In this document: positions 18,056 through 26,475 of the stretch, piece by piece
Position numbering within the stretch: the stretch's first letter is position 1
Layout: the number at the start of each line of letters is the position of its first letter
Source of the DNA: VXYL01 sp965199945
Lineage (GTDB): Bacteria; Pseudomonadota; Gammaproteobacteria; Pseudomonadales; Azotimanducaceae
Length of the DNA: 64,000 bases
Assembly: GCA_965199945.1 (NCBI GenBank)
Contig: OZ241354.1
Span: 310,001-374,000, forward strand
Reading direction: 5' to 3'
Notes under the pieces: generated by a model
What the model was told of the DNA's origin: nothing
Databases searched by the model: none
Seen by the model: the letters and a program-made list of their open reading frames with translations, nothing else
Position numbers and translations under genes: made by a program

Positions 18056-18126
18056 CTCATTTGCCTGCGAGTAGCCGCGCCGGGCGGTATGATGGCCTCG
18101 TTGCGAGTCCGACAAGGAGAACGGCC

Positions 18127-18384
18127 ATGAACAAGGTTGCCCTGCATTCGTCCTCCGACAGCATGGGCGGAGTCAAGCGTTTTCCAGACACGCGGGTGCC
18201 GGTGTCTCGGCTATTCGACTACCTCGCCGAAGGGGAGAACCTGGACAGGTTCTGCTACGGATACCCCCGCGTCAGGCGCGAAGACTGCGTGGCCGTGCTC
18301 AAGGACGCCCAGCGGCTCATCGAGCGGCGCAAGGAACAGGAACAGAACTGGGAAGCCGACGGCGCCGCCAACATCTCGCGGTGA
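18127..18384 (+). CDS. DUF433 domain protein
   Basis: This 85-residue protein contains the DUF433 core FPDTRVPVSRLFDYLAEG followed by a helix-turn-helix-like end (YPRVRREDCVAVLKDAQ). Such proteins often act as antitoxin-like partners of VapC/PIN or DUF5615 toxins. No toxin follows here, as the next gene is antiparallel. An AAGGAGA ribosome site precedes ATG 18127. Confidence 0.8.
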   Translation: MNKVALHSSSDSMGGVKRFPDTRVPVSRLFDYLAEGENLDRFCYGYPRVRREDCVAVLKDAQRLIERRKEQEQNWEADGAANISR

Positions 18385-18414
18385 AGGTGGCGCTGTATCA
18401 AGCGCAACCGCGCG

Positions 18415-19380
18415 TCAGGCAACACCCGGCGGCGGCTTGTAGCCCTCGATGGGGCCGCTCCACCAGGTGCAGAGGCGGCCGTCCGCGTAGCGCTCCGGAA
18501 TCTGCGCCTTGAAGCGGGCGACGCGCGCCGGCTTGTCGGCTTCCTTGCCGTAAATCGCCTGCATCCGCACTTCGATGGTGTAGCGCATCGGCGCATCCCG
18601 CGGCGTGGTCGGGTCTTCCACTGCGGTGTGGAACACGGTGCGCAGGTTGAGGGCCTCCTGGCGCGTGTCGTATTGCCGGAACAGCAGCACTTCGTCCGGC
18701 GCGAGGCGCGGAAAGTAGTACCAGCGCTGGCGCGCGCCGTGGATCAGCCGCTGGTCCACCACCTTCGTGTACTGCCTGATGTCGCCGGTGTTCTGGCCGT
18801 CGCCGAACACGATGTCCCGTTCCGCCACCGAGCGCATGTCGCACAGCGCCAAGGGCATCGTGAACACCGTCTCCGGAATCGCGCTGCGCCAGATGTTGAT
18901 GCTCTCGAAGTGCCGCTCGTCCGGCACGAGGCGCATGAACCGGTCCTCCACGGCCGGCGACATGTCGGCGTGGATGCCCTGGGCATAGGCGCCGCCGCTG
19001 CCGTTCGGCGTCGGCTTGACGCCGCGCGCCCCGGACTGGCCGCCGAAGCCGTTGCGGTACTCGTGCGCCCCGCCGCGCACTTCGGCGCAGCCGGTGGCCC
19101 GCCGCAGCAACTGCCGGCACTCGCCGTAGAACGCGCCGCGCACGACGTCCGTGTCCAGCAGATCGAGATTCGTCGGCGCGCGGAGAAGCTGGAAGCCGTG
19201 GCTCGCAAGCGTGGGCGCGGGATCGAGCAGGCGCGCATTGCGAACCACGACGTCGTGCCGCGAGCCGAGCGTCTTCAAGTCGTCCGGATGCCTCGCCGAG
19301 TACTGGTTCGGCACCCGATGTCCCCGATGCCGGGCATGGGCGAAGCTGGCAGTGGCGACGATGGACGTGGGCTCGCGCAT
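18415..19380 (-). CDS. CmcJ/NvfI-family oxidoreductase
   Basis: Starting at ATG 19380, this 321-residue protein matches the CmcJ/GA4-desaturase-like family. It has INIWRSAIPE, PLALCDMRS near the middle, and RWYYFPRLAPDEVLLFRQYD followed by HTAVEDPTTPRDAPMR. The latter is the conserved block of this family (Fe/2OG-like fold proteins first described in cephamycin and fungal pathways). An upstream in-frame ATG is possible. No biosynthetic cluster surrounds it, so its substrate is unknown. Confidence 0.75.
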   Translation of the reverse strand: MREPTSIVATASFAHARHRGHRVPNQYSARHPDDLKTLGSRHDVVVRNARLLDPAPTLASHGFQLLRAPTNLDLLDTDVVRGAFYGECRQLLRRATGCAEVRGGAHEYRNGFGGQSGARGVKPTPNGSGGAYAQGIHADMSPAVEDRFMRLVPDERHFESINIWRSAIPETVFTMPLALCDMRSVAERDIVFGDGQNTGDIRQYTKVVDQRLIHGARQRWYYFPRLAPDEVLLFRQYDTRQEALNLRTVFHTAVEDPTTPRDAPMRYTIEVRMQAIYGKEADKPARVARFKAQIPERYADGRLCTWWSGPIEGYKPPPGVA

Positions 19381-19456
19381 GGCGTCGCCTCGGCGGCTTG
19401 AGCGCATGGATTGTAGATCGACTGCCGGATGCCTTGCGTGAAGTGGCCGCACCGTC

Positions 19457-19726
19457 ACGAGCCGCCGCCACCGGGCACAAATGCACGGCGGGCGCCCGCT
19501 GAGTCCGCACACGCGCTCGCATGGCCGACCAACTTCGGCTACGGTGCCGGAACACGCATGGGGAGGCGTGGCGATGGTCAAGGCGCATGGTTTGGCGGTG
19601 GGCGCACTGCTGGCGTGAGCGCTGTGCGCCGCCCAGCCGGCGATGGGGCAGGACCCGGTGGACGGCGTGTGCCATGACAGCGTGCGCAACGGCTGTTCGG
19701 CCGGCACCCCCAACGACGCCGCGCTC
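19457..19726 (+). repeat. 5' cassette, copy 1 (upstream region plus signal peptide)
   Basis: This segment recurs imperfectly at 30914-31192. Shared stretches include ACGAGCCGCCGCCAC, ACCAACTTCGGCTAC, TGCCGGAACACG, GGGGAGGCGTGG, GTCAAGGCGCATGG and GGGCAGGACCCGGTGGACG. It covers the untranslated leader, ribosome site, signal peptide and first 30 or so residues of the repeat protein. This copy has ATG at the start codon but TGA inside the signal peptide. Confidence 0.75.
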
Positions 19727-22420
19727 GCGGACACGTCGAACGCGTACAAGTGGCGCTGCGACGGCCTGCACGGCGGGCGGGACTCGCGCATTTGCTTCAT
19801 CCGCGTCGAAGACGTGGTGGACGGCGTCTGCGACGAGAGCAGGCGCAACGGCTGCTCCGCCGGCACTCCCAACGCCGCGGCGTACCCGGACGAGCCGGTG
19901 GTGTACCAGTGGCGCTGCGACGGACTGGGCGGCGGGCGGAACTCGGGACGGTGCGCCCTGTGGTTTTCCGTGGTCGGCGTGTGCGACGAAAGCGTCCGCA
20001 ACGGCTGTTCCGCCGGCAACCCCAACGACGACGCCTTCCCGGACAGTTCGACAGAGTACGCGTGGCGCTGCGACGGCTTGAACGCCGGCGCGAGCTCGGG
20101 AAGGTGCAGCAGGCACGTGCCGGTGAACGGCGCATGCGACGACGGCGCACGCAACGGCTGTTCGGCCGGCACGGCCAACGACGCCGCGGTCGCGGACACG
20201 TCGAACGCGTACCTTTGGCGCTGCGACGGGCTGTACGGCGGCTCGAACTCGGACAAGTGCCACATGTTCAAGCCCGTGAACGGCGTCTGCAACGACAGCG
20301 TGCGCAACGGCTGCGCAGCCGGCGTCCCCAACGACGATGCGTTCCCGGATGCCGGCTCGGGGGGATTCGTCTGGCGCTGCGACGGCGAACACGGCGGGCG
20401 GAACTCGAGCAAGTGCTTCATCCGTTCGGTGAACGGCGTGTGCGACGACAGCGTGCGCAACGGCTGTTCGGCCGGCACTCCCAACGACGACGCGATCGCG
20501 GACACTGCGAACGCCTATCTTTGGCGCTGCGACGGCCTGCACGGCGGCGCGGACTCGGAGAAGTGCCACAAGTTCATTCCAGTGGATGGCGTATGCGACG
20601 AGAGCGCGCGCAACGGCTGCGCGGCCGGCGCCGCCAACGACGGGGCGGTCCCGGACAGCTCGAACGCCCATCTATGGCGCTGCGACGGCCTGCACGGCGG
20701 CGCGAACTCGGAGAAGTGCTTCAAGTTCATTCCGGTGGACGGCGCGTGCGACGAGAGCGTCCGCAACGGCTGCTCGGCGGGCACGGCCAACGACGATGCG
20801 ATCGCGGACACATCAAGCGCGTACCTCTGGCGCTGCGACGGCCTGCACGGCGGCGCGAACTCGGAGAGGTGCCGCAAGTCCATTCCGGTGGACGGCGTGT
20901 GCGACGAGAGCGTCCGCAACGGTTGTTCCGCTGGCACCGCCAACGACGCCGCGATCGCGGACACTTCCAGCGCATATCTGTGGCGCTGCGACGGCCTGCA
21001 CGGCGGCGCGAACTCGGAGAGGTGCCGCAAGTTCATTCCGGTGAACGGCGCGTGCGACGAGAGCGTCCGCAACGGCTGTTCGGCCGGCACGGCCAACGAC
21101 GCTGCGGTCGCCGACACGGCGAGCCACTACCAGTGGCGTTGCGACGGCAGCAACGGCGGGTCGAACTCCGGCGTGTGCTCCGCCGAGAAACCGGTCGCCC
21201 CTGTGAGCTGCGGAACGGCCTCATGGTCTCCCGCAACTTCCACCGTCTGCTCGGGCCAGTCCTTCACCCAGACGAGAACCTGCAACGCTGGCTGCAACAC
21301 TGGCGACTGCTCCACCAGCCGCGGCGCGACCGGTACGCAGTATTGTGTGAATCGGATCGTCTGCGGCACGGCCCCTTGGTCGGCATGGTCGCCCGACCCC
21401 TCGACGCAGGCCTGCGACACCGCCTTCACCCAGACGAGCACGAGAGACTGCAACGCCGGCTGCAACACCGGCAACTGCGAGGAAACGGAACAGAGGCTGG
21501 CAAGAGGGACACAACCACGAGACTGCCAATGGGGATCCTGGGGCGACTGCAACTGCACCCCGTCGACCACGGATGCATCCAATGCCGGCACGCAGTCGAG
21601 AAGCCAAGCCGTGTCAGCAGGATGCGGGGGCGCCTCCTGCACGGGCTCGTCCCGACGTTGCACTGTCGCGGCGAACAACTGTCCAGTGGTGCCGGTCTGC
21701 GGCACCTGCAACTGCACGCCTTCGATCTCCGACGGGGCCACCGCCGGCACCTGCAGCAACGGCGGCGCTGCCTGCACCGTCCCAGGCGGCGGCTGTCCGG
21801 TCTGCGGCGCCTGCAACTGCACGCCCTCGGTCTTCGACGAGGCCACCGCCGGCGTCTGCAGCAGCAGCGGCGCTGTCTGCACCGTCCCAAGCGGCGGCTG
21901 TCCGGTCTGCGGCGACTGCAACTGCACGCCCTCGGTCTTCGACGAGGCCACCGCCGGCACCTGCAGCAACGGCGGCGCTGCCTGCACCGTCCCAGGCGGC
22001 GGCTGCCCGGTCTGCGGCGCCTGCATCTGCGCCTCGACCACCGACAGCACATCCGACGGCATCTGCAGCATCAGCGGCGATGCCTGCGTCGCAAGTGGCT
22101 GCCCGCCGCCTTGCGGCACCTGCAACTGCACCCGCTCGACCTCTGACGGCGCATCCGCCGGCGTCTGCAGCAGCAGCGGCGCTTCCTGCACGGTCTCGGC
22201 GAACAACTGCACGGTCTCGTGTGGCGCACCTTGGCCGAGCACGCCGACGGAGGTGGAGGTCCCATGCCACGGCCCTCCGAGTGGAAGATGTACGGCGAGG
22301 GTTAGAAGATACGAGAGAAGTTGCGCGGCAGGATGCAACGACGGGGATTGCGAAGAAGAGCGCGTAGAAACAGAAATCGTCAGCTGCGATTCTAGGGAAT
22401 ACAGAGAGTTATGTCCTTGA
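19574..22420 (+). CDS. secreted cysteine-rich tandem-repeat protein; in-frame TGA in signal peptide
   Basis: From ATG 19574, after GGGGAGG, the frame encodes a signal peptide interrupted by TGA at 19616-19618 (MVKAHGLAVGALLA-stop-ALCAAQPAMGQ). It then runs open to 22420. The duplicate at 31036 has TGG (Trp) at the matching place, so this is most simply a TGG-to-TGA change. Translation from ATG 19643 would give 925 residues without a signal peptide. The body has ten units of about 51 residues (GVCDESVRNGCSAGT, then YLWRCDGLHGG and a final Cys). Two thrombospondin-1-like segments (CGTAPWSAWSPDP) follow, then five about 35-residue units (CGACNCTPSVFDEATAGVCS) and a Cys-rich tail. It looks like an extracellular, disulfide-rich protein. 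No catalytic domain is visible. Confidence 0.75.
19658..21193 (+). repeat. ten in-frame direct repeats of about 153 bp
   Basis: Each unit encodes a four-cysteine module around VRNGCSAG and WRCDGLHGG. Units 7-10 are nearly identical to one another, while units 1-5 are diverged. This suggests recent expansion by unequal recombination at the 3' side. Confidence 0.9.
21699..22212 (+). repeat. five in-frame direct repeats of about 105 bp
   Basis: Each unit encodes CGxCNCTPS followed by two further cysteines and a GGCPV end. Units 1-3 are close copies, while units 4 and 5 are diverged. Confidence 0.85.
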
Positions 22421-22734
22421 TTCCATGCTGAGCGCCGGGGTCGGGGCAGGGATTGAACGCAACTGGAAACGCACGCCGTGGAAGAGTTGAGCCGGCGCAG
22501 TGCCGGTATGGAGCAAGTCGCCCGCAGGTGGCGTTGAATGAAGACGTGGCGTTTGATTGGAGAATGTAGTCCGAGCGATGAAAGTCGAAATCGGCGTCAC
22601 GACGGATCGTCCGACTGGTGGCGGGCGCGGCAGCGTCGGCGCTGGTGGAGCGACTCGGCGGTGGTTCGGTCTTGCAGGGCGCCCCGCCGAAGTGCCATGC
22701 ATAGGTAGTCCCCGTCCAAGCTGGAACAGGCCTG
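22421..22734. other. intergenic region between convergent genes
   Basis: These 314 bases lie between the stop of the repeat protein and the stop of the FG-GAP protein. I see no gene with local codon bias, no clear terminator with a T tract and no repeat. Confidence 0.6.
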
Positions 22735-25700
22735 TCACAACTCCCAAGGTGCCACTTGTTGGACGACATGCAGATCCACCACGCCATCCCTCCCGTCGGC
22801 GGCGTCGAGGATCGGCAAGTCCGTCGCGGAGACGAAGTACACCGTGCCGGGATCGTCCCTCCAAGTGGAGTCGCTTCGTAGCACGCCGAGCGCGATGTCC
22901 GGGAATCCGTCGCCGTCGAGGTCGCCAACGCCTTCGGCAGTGCCGAAGAAGCGGGCAGGCCCGGCCACGAACACCCAGGAGCCGCCCACGCCTCGGGTTT
23001 GGCGCGCGGGCGCGACCGGCCGCCCTACGTGCGCCAGTTCGACCACGCCATCCGCGCTCCCGTCGGCCGAGTCCGCGGACGCCAACGCCGCGTGGGAGAT
23101 CAGGTAGACGAAGGCCCCAGCGCGCAACAGGAGATCCGAGTCGCCGTCGCCGTCGACGTCGCCCGCAGAAGCGGCATAGCTCGGGCCGACGAATTTCCAG
23201 CAGTCGACCAGCGATGCAACACGACCGAGATCGACGACGCCGTCGACGCTTCCGTCCGCTTCGTCCGCCGCCGGCAGGCGTGCGCCGGAAACAAGATAGG
23301 CCGCTGGGTTATTTCCGTACCGTGCTGTGCCGATCAGAATGTCCCCAATGCCGTCTCCGTCGATGTCGCCGGCGGTCGAAACGCTGCCGCCCGCCCCGAC
23401 GAACTTCCAGCCATCGGCCAGACTGGCGACACGGGCCAGCTCTATCACGCCATCGACGTCTCCATCCGCGTCGTCCGCGGCTTGCAGCGAGGCGGAAGAC
23501 AACAGGTACGCCGCGGCGTGACGCGGAGCGCCGATCAGGATGTCCGCTAGGCCATCGCCATCGACGTCACCATCGGAGGCAACGCTGAAGCCCGCCTGGT
23601 CGATCGCGTCTTCGCCGACGAGCCGCCAGCCTTCCCCTCGATTGCGCAAGTTCAATGCGTCGATTTCGGCCCGCAGTGCCCGGGCGGGCACGATTTCGAC
23701 AGCACCGGTGGCACTGCCGTCGCCAAAGCCAGGGGCGCCGAAGATCAGCGCCGGCGCACCTGTTCCACCGTCGCCGTCGGTGAGCGCGGACATGCTCCAA
23801 CCGAACATGTCCTCCCATTTTCGCGTCAGCTTCCAGATCAGGCCGTCCGCATCGAGAGCGAACCGCATATCGACCACGCGGTCCGCATGGCCGTCGGCGT
23901 CGTCCGCTTGCGCGATCTTCGCGGTGACCACATACGCGGCGTCCAACGCGCCGCTGGTGTAGACGGTACCTGGCGCACCAAGGGCGATGTCCGCGATGCC
24001 ATCCCCGTCCACGTCGCCAACCGGTACCGCGACGGCGCCAAAAACCACGACGCGCCCACCCTCGCCGAGCAGCTTCCATGAGCCGTCCAAGCCAACCACG
24101 CCGCGGAGGTCGATTCGCCGGTCCGCACGGCCGTCAGCCGCGTCGGCGACCGACATTTCGCTCGCCGCGATGGCATACACGGCGCCGCGGCCCTCGTGGT
24201 TCGGCGCGCCGATCACGAACTGCTCACGACCAGCGTTCAAGAGCGACGCGACAGCGATGCCCGCCTGGTCGCCCTCCGCCTCCCCAACGAGCTTGTACGA
24301 CGTGAGCGCGGATTTCGCCGCCAAACGCGGGAACAGATCGTCGGCATCCGCCACGCCGTCGCCGTCGTCGTCCCGGTCGGCGTTGTCGCCAATCCCGTCG
24401 CCGTCGAGGTCCGCGCTCTCGGCGGCGTCGTCAGGGAAGGCGTCGGCATTGTCCCCTACGCGATCGCCGTCCGCGTCCGCCCACTCCGCCGCGTCGAGCG
24501 GAAAGGCGTCGTCGACATCGTCCACGCCGTCGTTGTCGTCGTCCGCATCGGCCTGGTCGCCGATGCCGTCGCCGTCGGCGTCCGCCCACTCGCCGCCGTC
24601 GTTCGGGAACGCGTCGCCGTTGTCGCCCACGCCGTCGCCGTCCGCGTCCGCCCACTCGGCGACGTCGAGTGGGAAGGCATCTTCCAAGTCGTTCACACCA
24701 TCGTCGTCGTCGTCCGCGTCCGCACGGTTGCCGATGCCGTCCCGGTCCGTGTCCTGGGTTTCGTTAGGGTCTAGGGGCAGCTCGTCGTCCGCGTCCGCCA
24801 CGCCGTCGTTGTCGTCGTCGTCCGCGTTGTCCGCGCCGTCGTTGTCGGTGTCGAGCGGATATGTGTCCTCCGAGTCTGCGATGCCGTCGGCATCGTCGTC
24901 GTCGTCGGCCCGGTCGCCGACGCCGTCGCCGTCGGTGTCCGTCTGTTCGAACCAGTCCTCCGGGAACGCGTCGCCGTTGTCGCCGGCGCCGTCTCCGTCC
25001 GCATCGGCCCATTCGCGGGCGTCCAAGGGGAAGGCGTCGTGGAAGTCCGGGTATCCGTCGCCGTCGTCGTCGGCATCCACGGTGTTGCCGATGCCGTCGC
25101 CATCCGTGTCGCCGGCGACGTTGCTCAACAGCAATTGGCGGTTGAGTGCGCCATCGACGCGGTCCAGCGCGGCCAAGTCCGCCGTCGCGACAAGATAGAC
25201 CTCCCCGACCTCCGTTGGCCGAGGCCACCAACGGCCCGGCAGGCCAAAGAGCAGGTCCGCCAAGCCGTCGCCGTCCAAGTCTCCGGCTGCGGAGACCGTG
25301 GGCCGGTCCTGCGCCCATCGACGTGCGCCGACGATCGACCACCGCGTGGCCAAGGGCTCGTCGCCGAACATGAGCGCCCCGATGTGGGTCTCGCCTCGCT
25401 GGTTCGCTCCAGGGCCGTATGTGCGAGCAACTTCCCGAAGTCCGTCGCCATCCAAGTCGCCAAGGGCCCATAGAAGACCCCAAACGACGTAGGAGTTCGG
25501 CTGTGCAACGACGTGGGCAAGCTGCACGGTGCCGTCGACGGCACCGTCCGCTGTATCCGCGGCCTCGAGGTCGGCGCTGGAGACGACGTATGAAGCACCG
25601 CCCGCAATCAGGAGATCGGGATGGACGTCGTCGTTCAAGTGGGCAACCGTCGCGGTCGCATTGGAATAGAGGCTATCTCCGATCAACCGCCACGAGCCCG

Positions 25701-26475
25701 CGTCGGCGGCAGCCCGCGCCAGTTCGACGACGCCGTCCTCCTCGCCGTCGGCCGCGTCCAAGGCGGCCAGGCGGTCGCCACGGACGACATACACGGCGCC
25801 CTGCCAGCCCATGTGTCCCGCGGCGCGCACGACGATCTCCTCCAGCCCGTCGCCGTCCAGGTCTCCGGCGGCGACGCTGCCGCCAGCGGAGTCGCCCCCC
25901 TCTTCGTCGCGTAGTTGCCAAATGCCCGAGCGGCGAGGCGCGAGCCGCACCATCCCGTCGCGCGCGCCGTCGGCCGCGTCCGCTTCCTCCAGTCGCGCCG
26001 TCGAGACCACGTAGGCGGCGCCACGCTGACCGTCGTCGCCTTCCGCCCCGACGACCACATGGATCTCGCCGCCGTCGTCGAGTCGCCCAGCGATCTCAAC
26101 GCTGACGCCGGCGCCAGCGCCATGCAGAAGCCAGGAACCCAAGCTGGACGGAACGTCCGCCAGTTCCACCACGCCGTCGGAGCTGCCGTCCGCATCGTCC
26201 AGACGGGCGAGGTTCGCCCCGTCAACGAGATAGACGGCGCCGGCAATCAGTTGGCCCGGTACTCGCCGGTAAGGTGCGCCGATCACCAGGTCTTCCCGGC
26301 CGTCGCCGCTCCAGTCGCCCACGGCGACGCTGTACCCTGACCGTTCTTCAGCTGTCGCGCCGCGAAACTCCCAAGAGTCCTGCTGGCCCGCGACGTGCCG
26401 CAGCTCGACGACGCGGTCCGTCGTGCCGTCGGCGGCGTCCGCATCGGCGAGACGAGCGCCGGAGATCAGATAGAC
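22735..26475 (-). CDS. FG-GAP/TSP3 calcium-binding repeat protein, 3' part of a frameshifted gene
   Basis: This is the C-terminal two thirds of one very large secreted protein whose 5' part is 26466-28325. The frame here reads back to about 26475 (G-V-V-Y-L-I-S-G), although its first ATG is 26322. It consists of many FG-GAP/integrin-alpha-like blades (VGDWSGDGREDLVIGAP, AAGDLDGDGLADLLFG), each followed by a VYLV strand and an ADG-x-x-DG-x-VEL motif. The blades are split by a thrombospondin type 3 array at 24310-25110. The Asp-rich loops predict calcium binding and a beta-propeller cell-surface scaffold. As it stands the part has no start signal of its own. Confidence 0.8.
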   Translation of the reverse strand, partial: VYLISGARLADADAADGTTDRVVELRHVAGQQDSWEFRGATAEERSGYSVAVGDWSGDGREDLVIGAPYRRVPGQLIAGAVYLVDGANLARLDDADGSSDGVVELADVPSSLGSWLLHGAGAGVSVEIAGRLDDGGEIHVVVGAEGDDGQRGAAYVVSTARLEEADAADGARDGMVRLAPRRSGIWQLRDEEGGDSAGGSVAAGDLDGDGLEEIVVRAAGHMGWQGAVYVVRGDRLAALDAADGEEDGVVELARAAADAGSWRLIGDSLYSNATATVAHLNDDVHPDLLIAGGASYVVSSADLEAADTADGAVDGTVQLAHVVAQPNSYVVWGLLWALGDLDGDGLREVARTYGPGANQRGETHIGALMFGDEPLATRWSIVGARRWAQDRPTVSAAGDLDGDGLADLLFGLPGRWWPRPTEVGEVYLVATADLAALDRVDGALNRQLLLSNVAGDTDGDGIGNTVDADDDGDGYPDFHDAFPLDAREWADADGDGAGDNGDAFPEDWFEQTDTDGDGVGDRADDDDDADGIADSEDTYPLDTDNDGADNADDDDNDGVADADDELPLDPNETQDTDRDGIGNRADADDDDDGVNDLEDAFPLDVAEWADADGDGVGDNGDAFPNDGGEWADADGDGIGDQADADDDNDGVDDVDDAFPLDAAEWADADGDRVGDNADAFPDDAAESADLDGDGIGDNADRDDDGDGVADADDLFPRLAAKSALTSYKLVGEAEGDQAGIAVASLLNAGREQFVIGAPNHEGRGAVYAIAASEMSVADAADGRADRRIDLRGVVGLDGSWKLLGEGGRVVVFGAVAVPVGDVDGDGIADIALGAPGTVYTSGALDAAYVVTAKIAQADDADGHADRVVDMRFALDADGLIWKLTRKWEDMFGWSMSALTDGDGGTGAPALIFGAPGFGDGSATGAVEIVPARALRAEIDALNLRNRGEGWRLVGEDAIDQAGFSVASDGDVDGDGLADILIGAPRHAAAYLLSSASLQAADDADGDVDGVIELARVASLADGWKFVGAGGSVSTAGDIDGDGIGDILIGTARYGNNPAAYLVSGARLPAADEADGSVDGVVDLGRVASLVDCWKFVGPSYAASAGDVDGDGDSDLLLRAGAFVYLISHAALASADSADGSADGVVELAHVGRPVAPARQTRGVGGSWVFVAGPARFFGTAEGVGDLDGDGFPDIALGVLRSDSTWRDDPGTVYFVSATDLPILDAADGRDGVVDLHVVQQVAPWEL
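24310..25110 (-). repeat. thrombospondin type 3 calcium-binding repeat array, distal
   Basis: About a dozen units of 13-24 residues of the form DADGDGVGDNADAFPLD. The DNA is a run of near-identical GTCGTC/GCCGTC-rich segments on the plus strand. Units alternate long (AEWADADGD) and short (DDDNDGVDD). Confidence 0.85.

Noticed and set aside
18415..19380. Secondary-metabolite cluster suggested by the CmcJ-like gene
   Set aside because: No synthase, tailoring or export genes surround it.
19616..19618. Second possible selenocysteine codon in the repeat protein
   Set aside because: The TGA lies in a signal peptide where the paralogous copy has Trp, and there is no redox motif.
19658..22212. CRISPR-like array
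   Set aside because: The repeats are in-frame protein modules of 105-153 bp without unique spacers.
22392..22928. Minus-strand frame in the gap after the repeat protein
   Set aside because: Its codon bias is unlike local genes, the product is not protein-like, and it overlaps the FG-GAP gene end.
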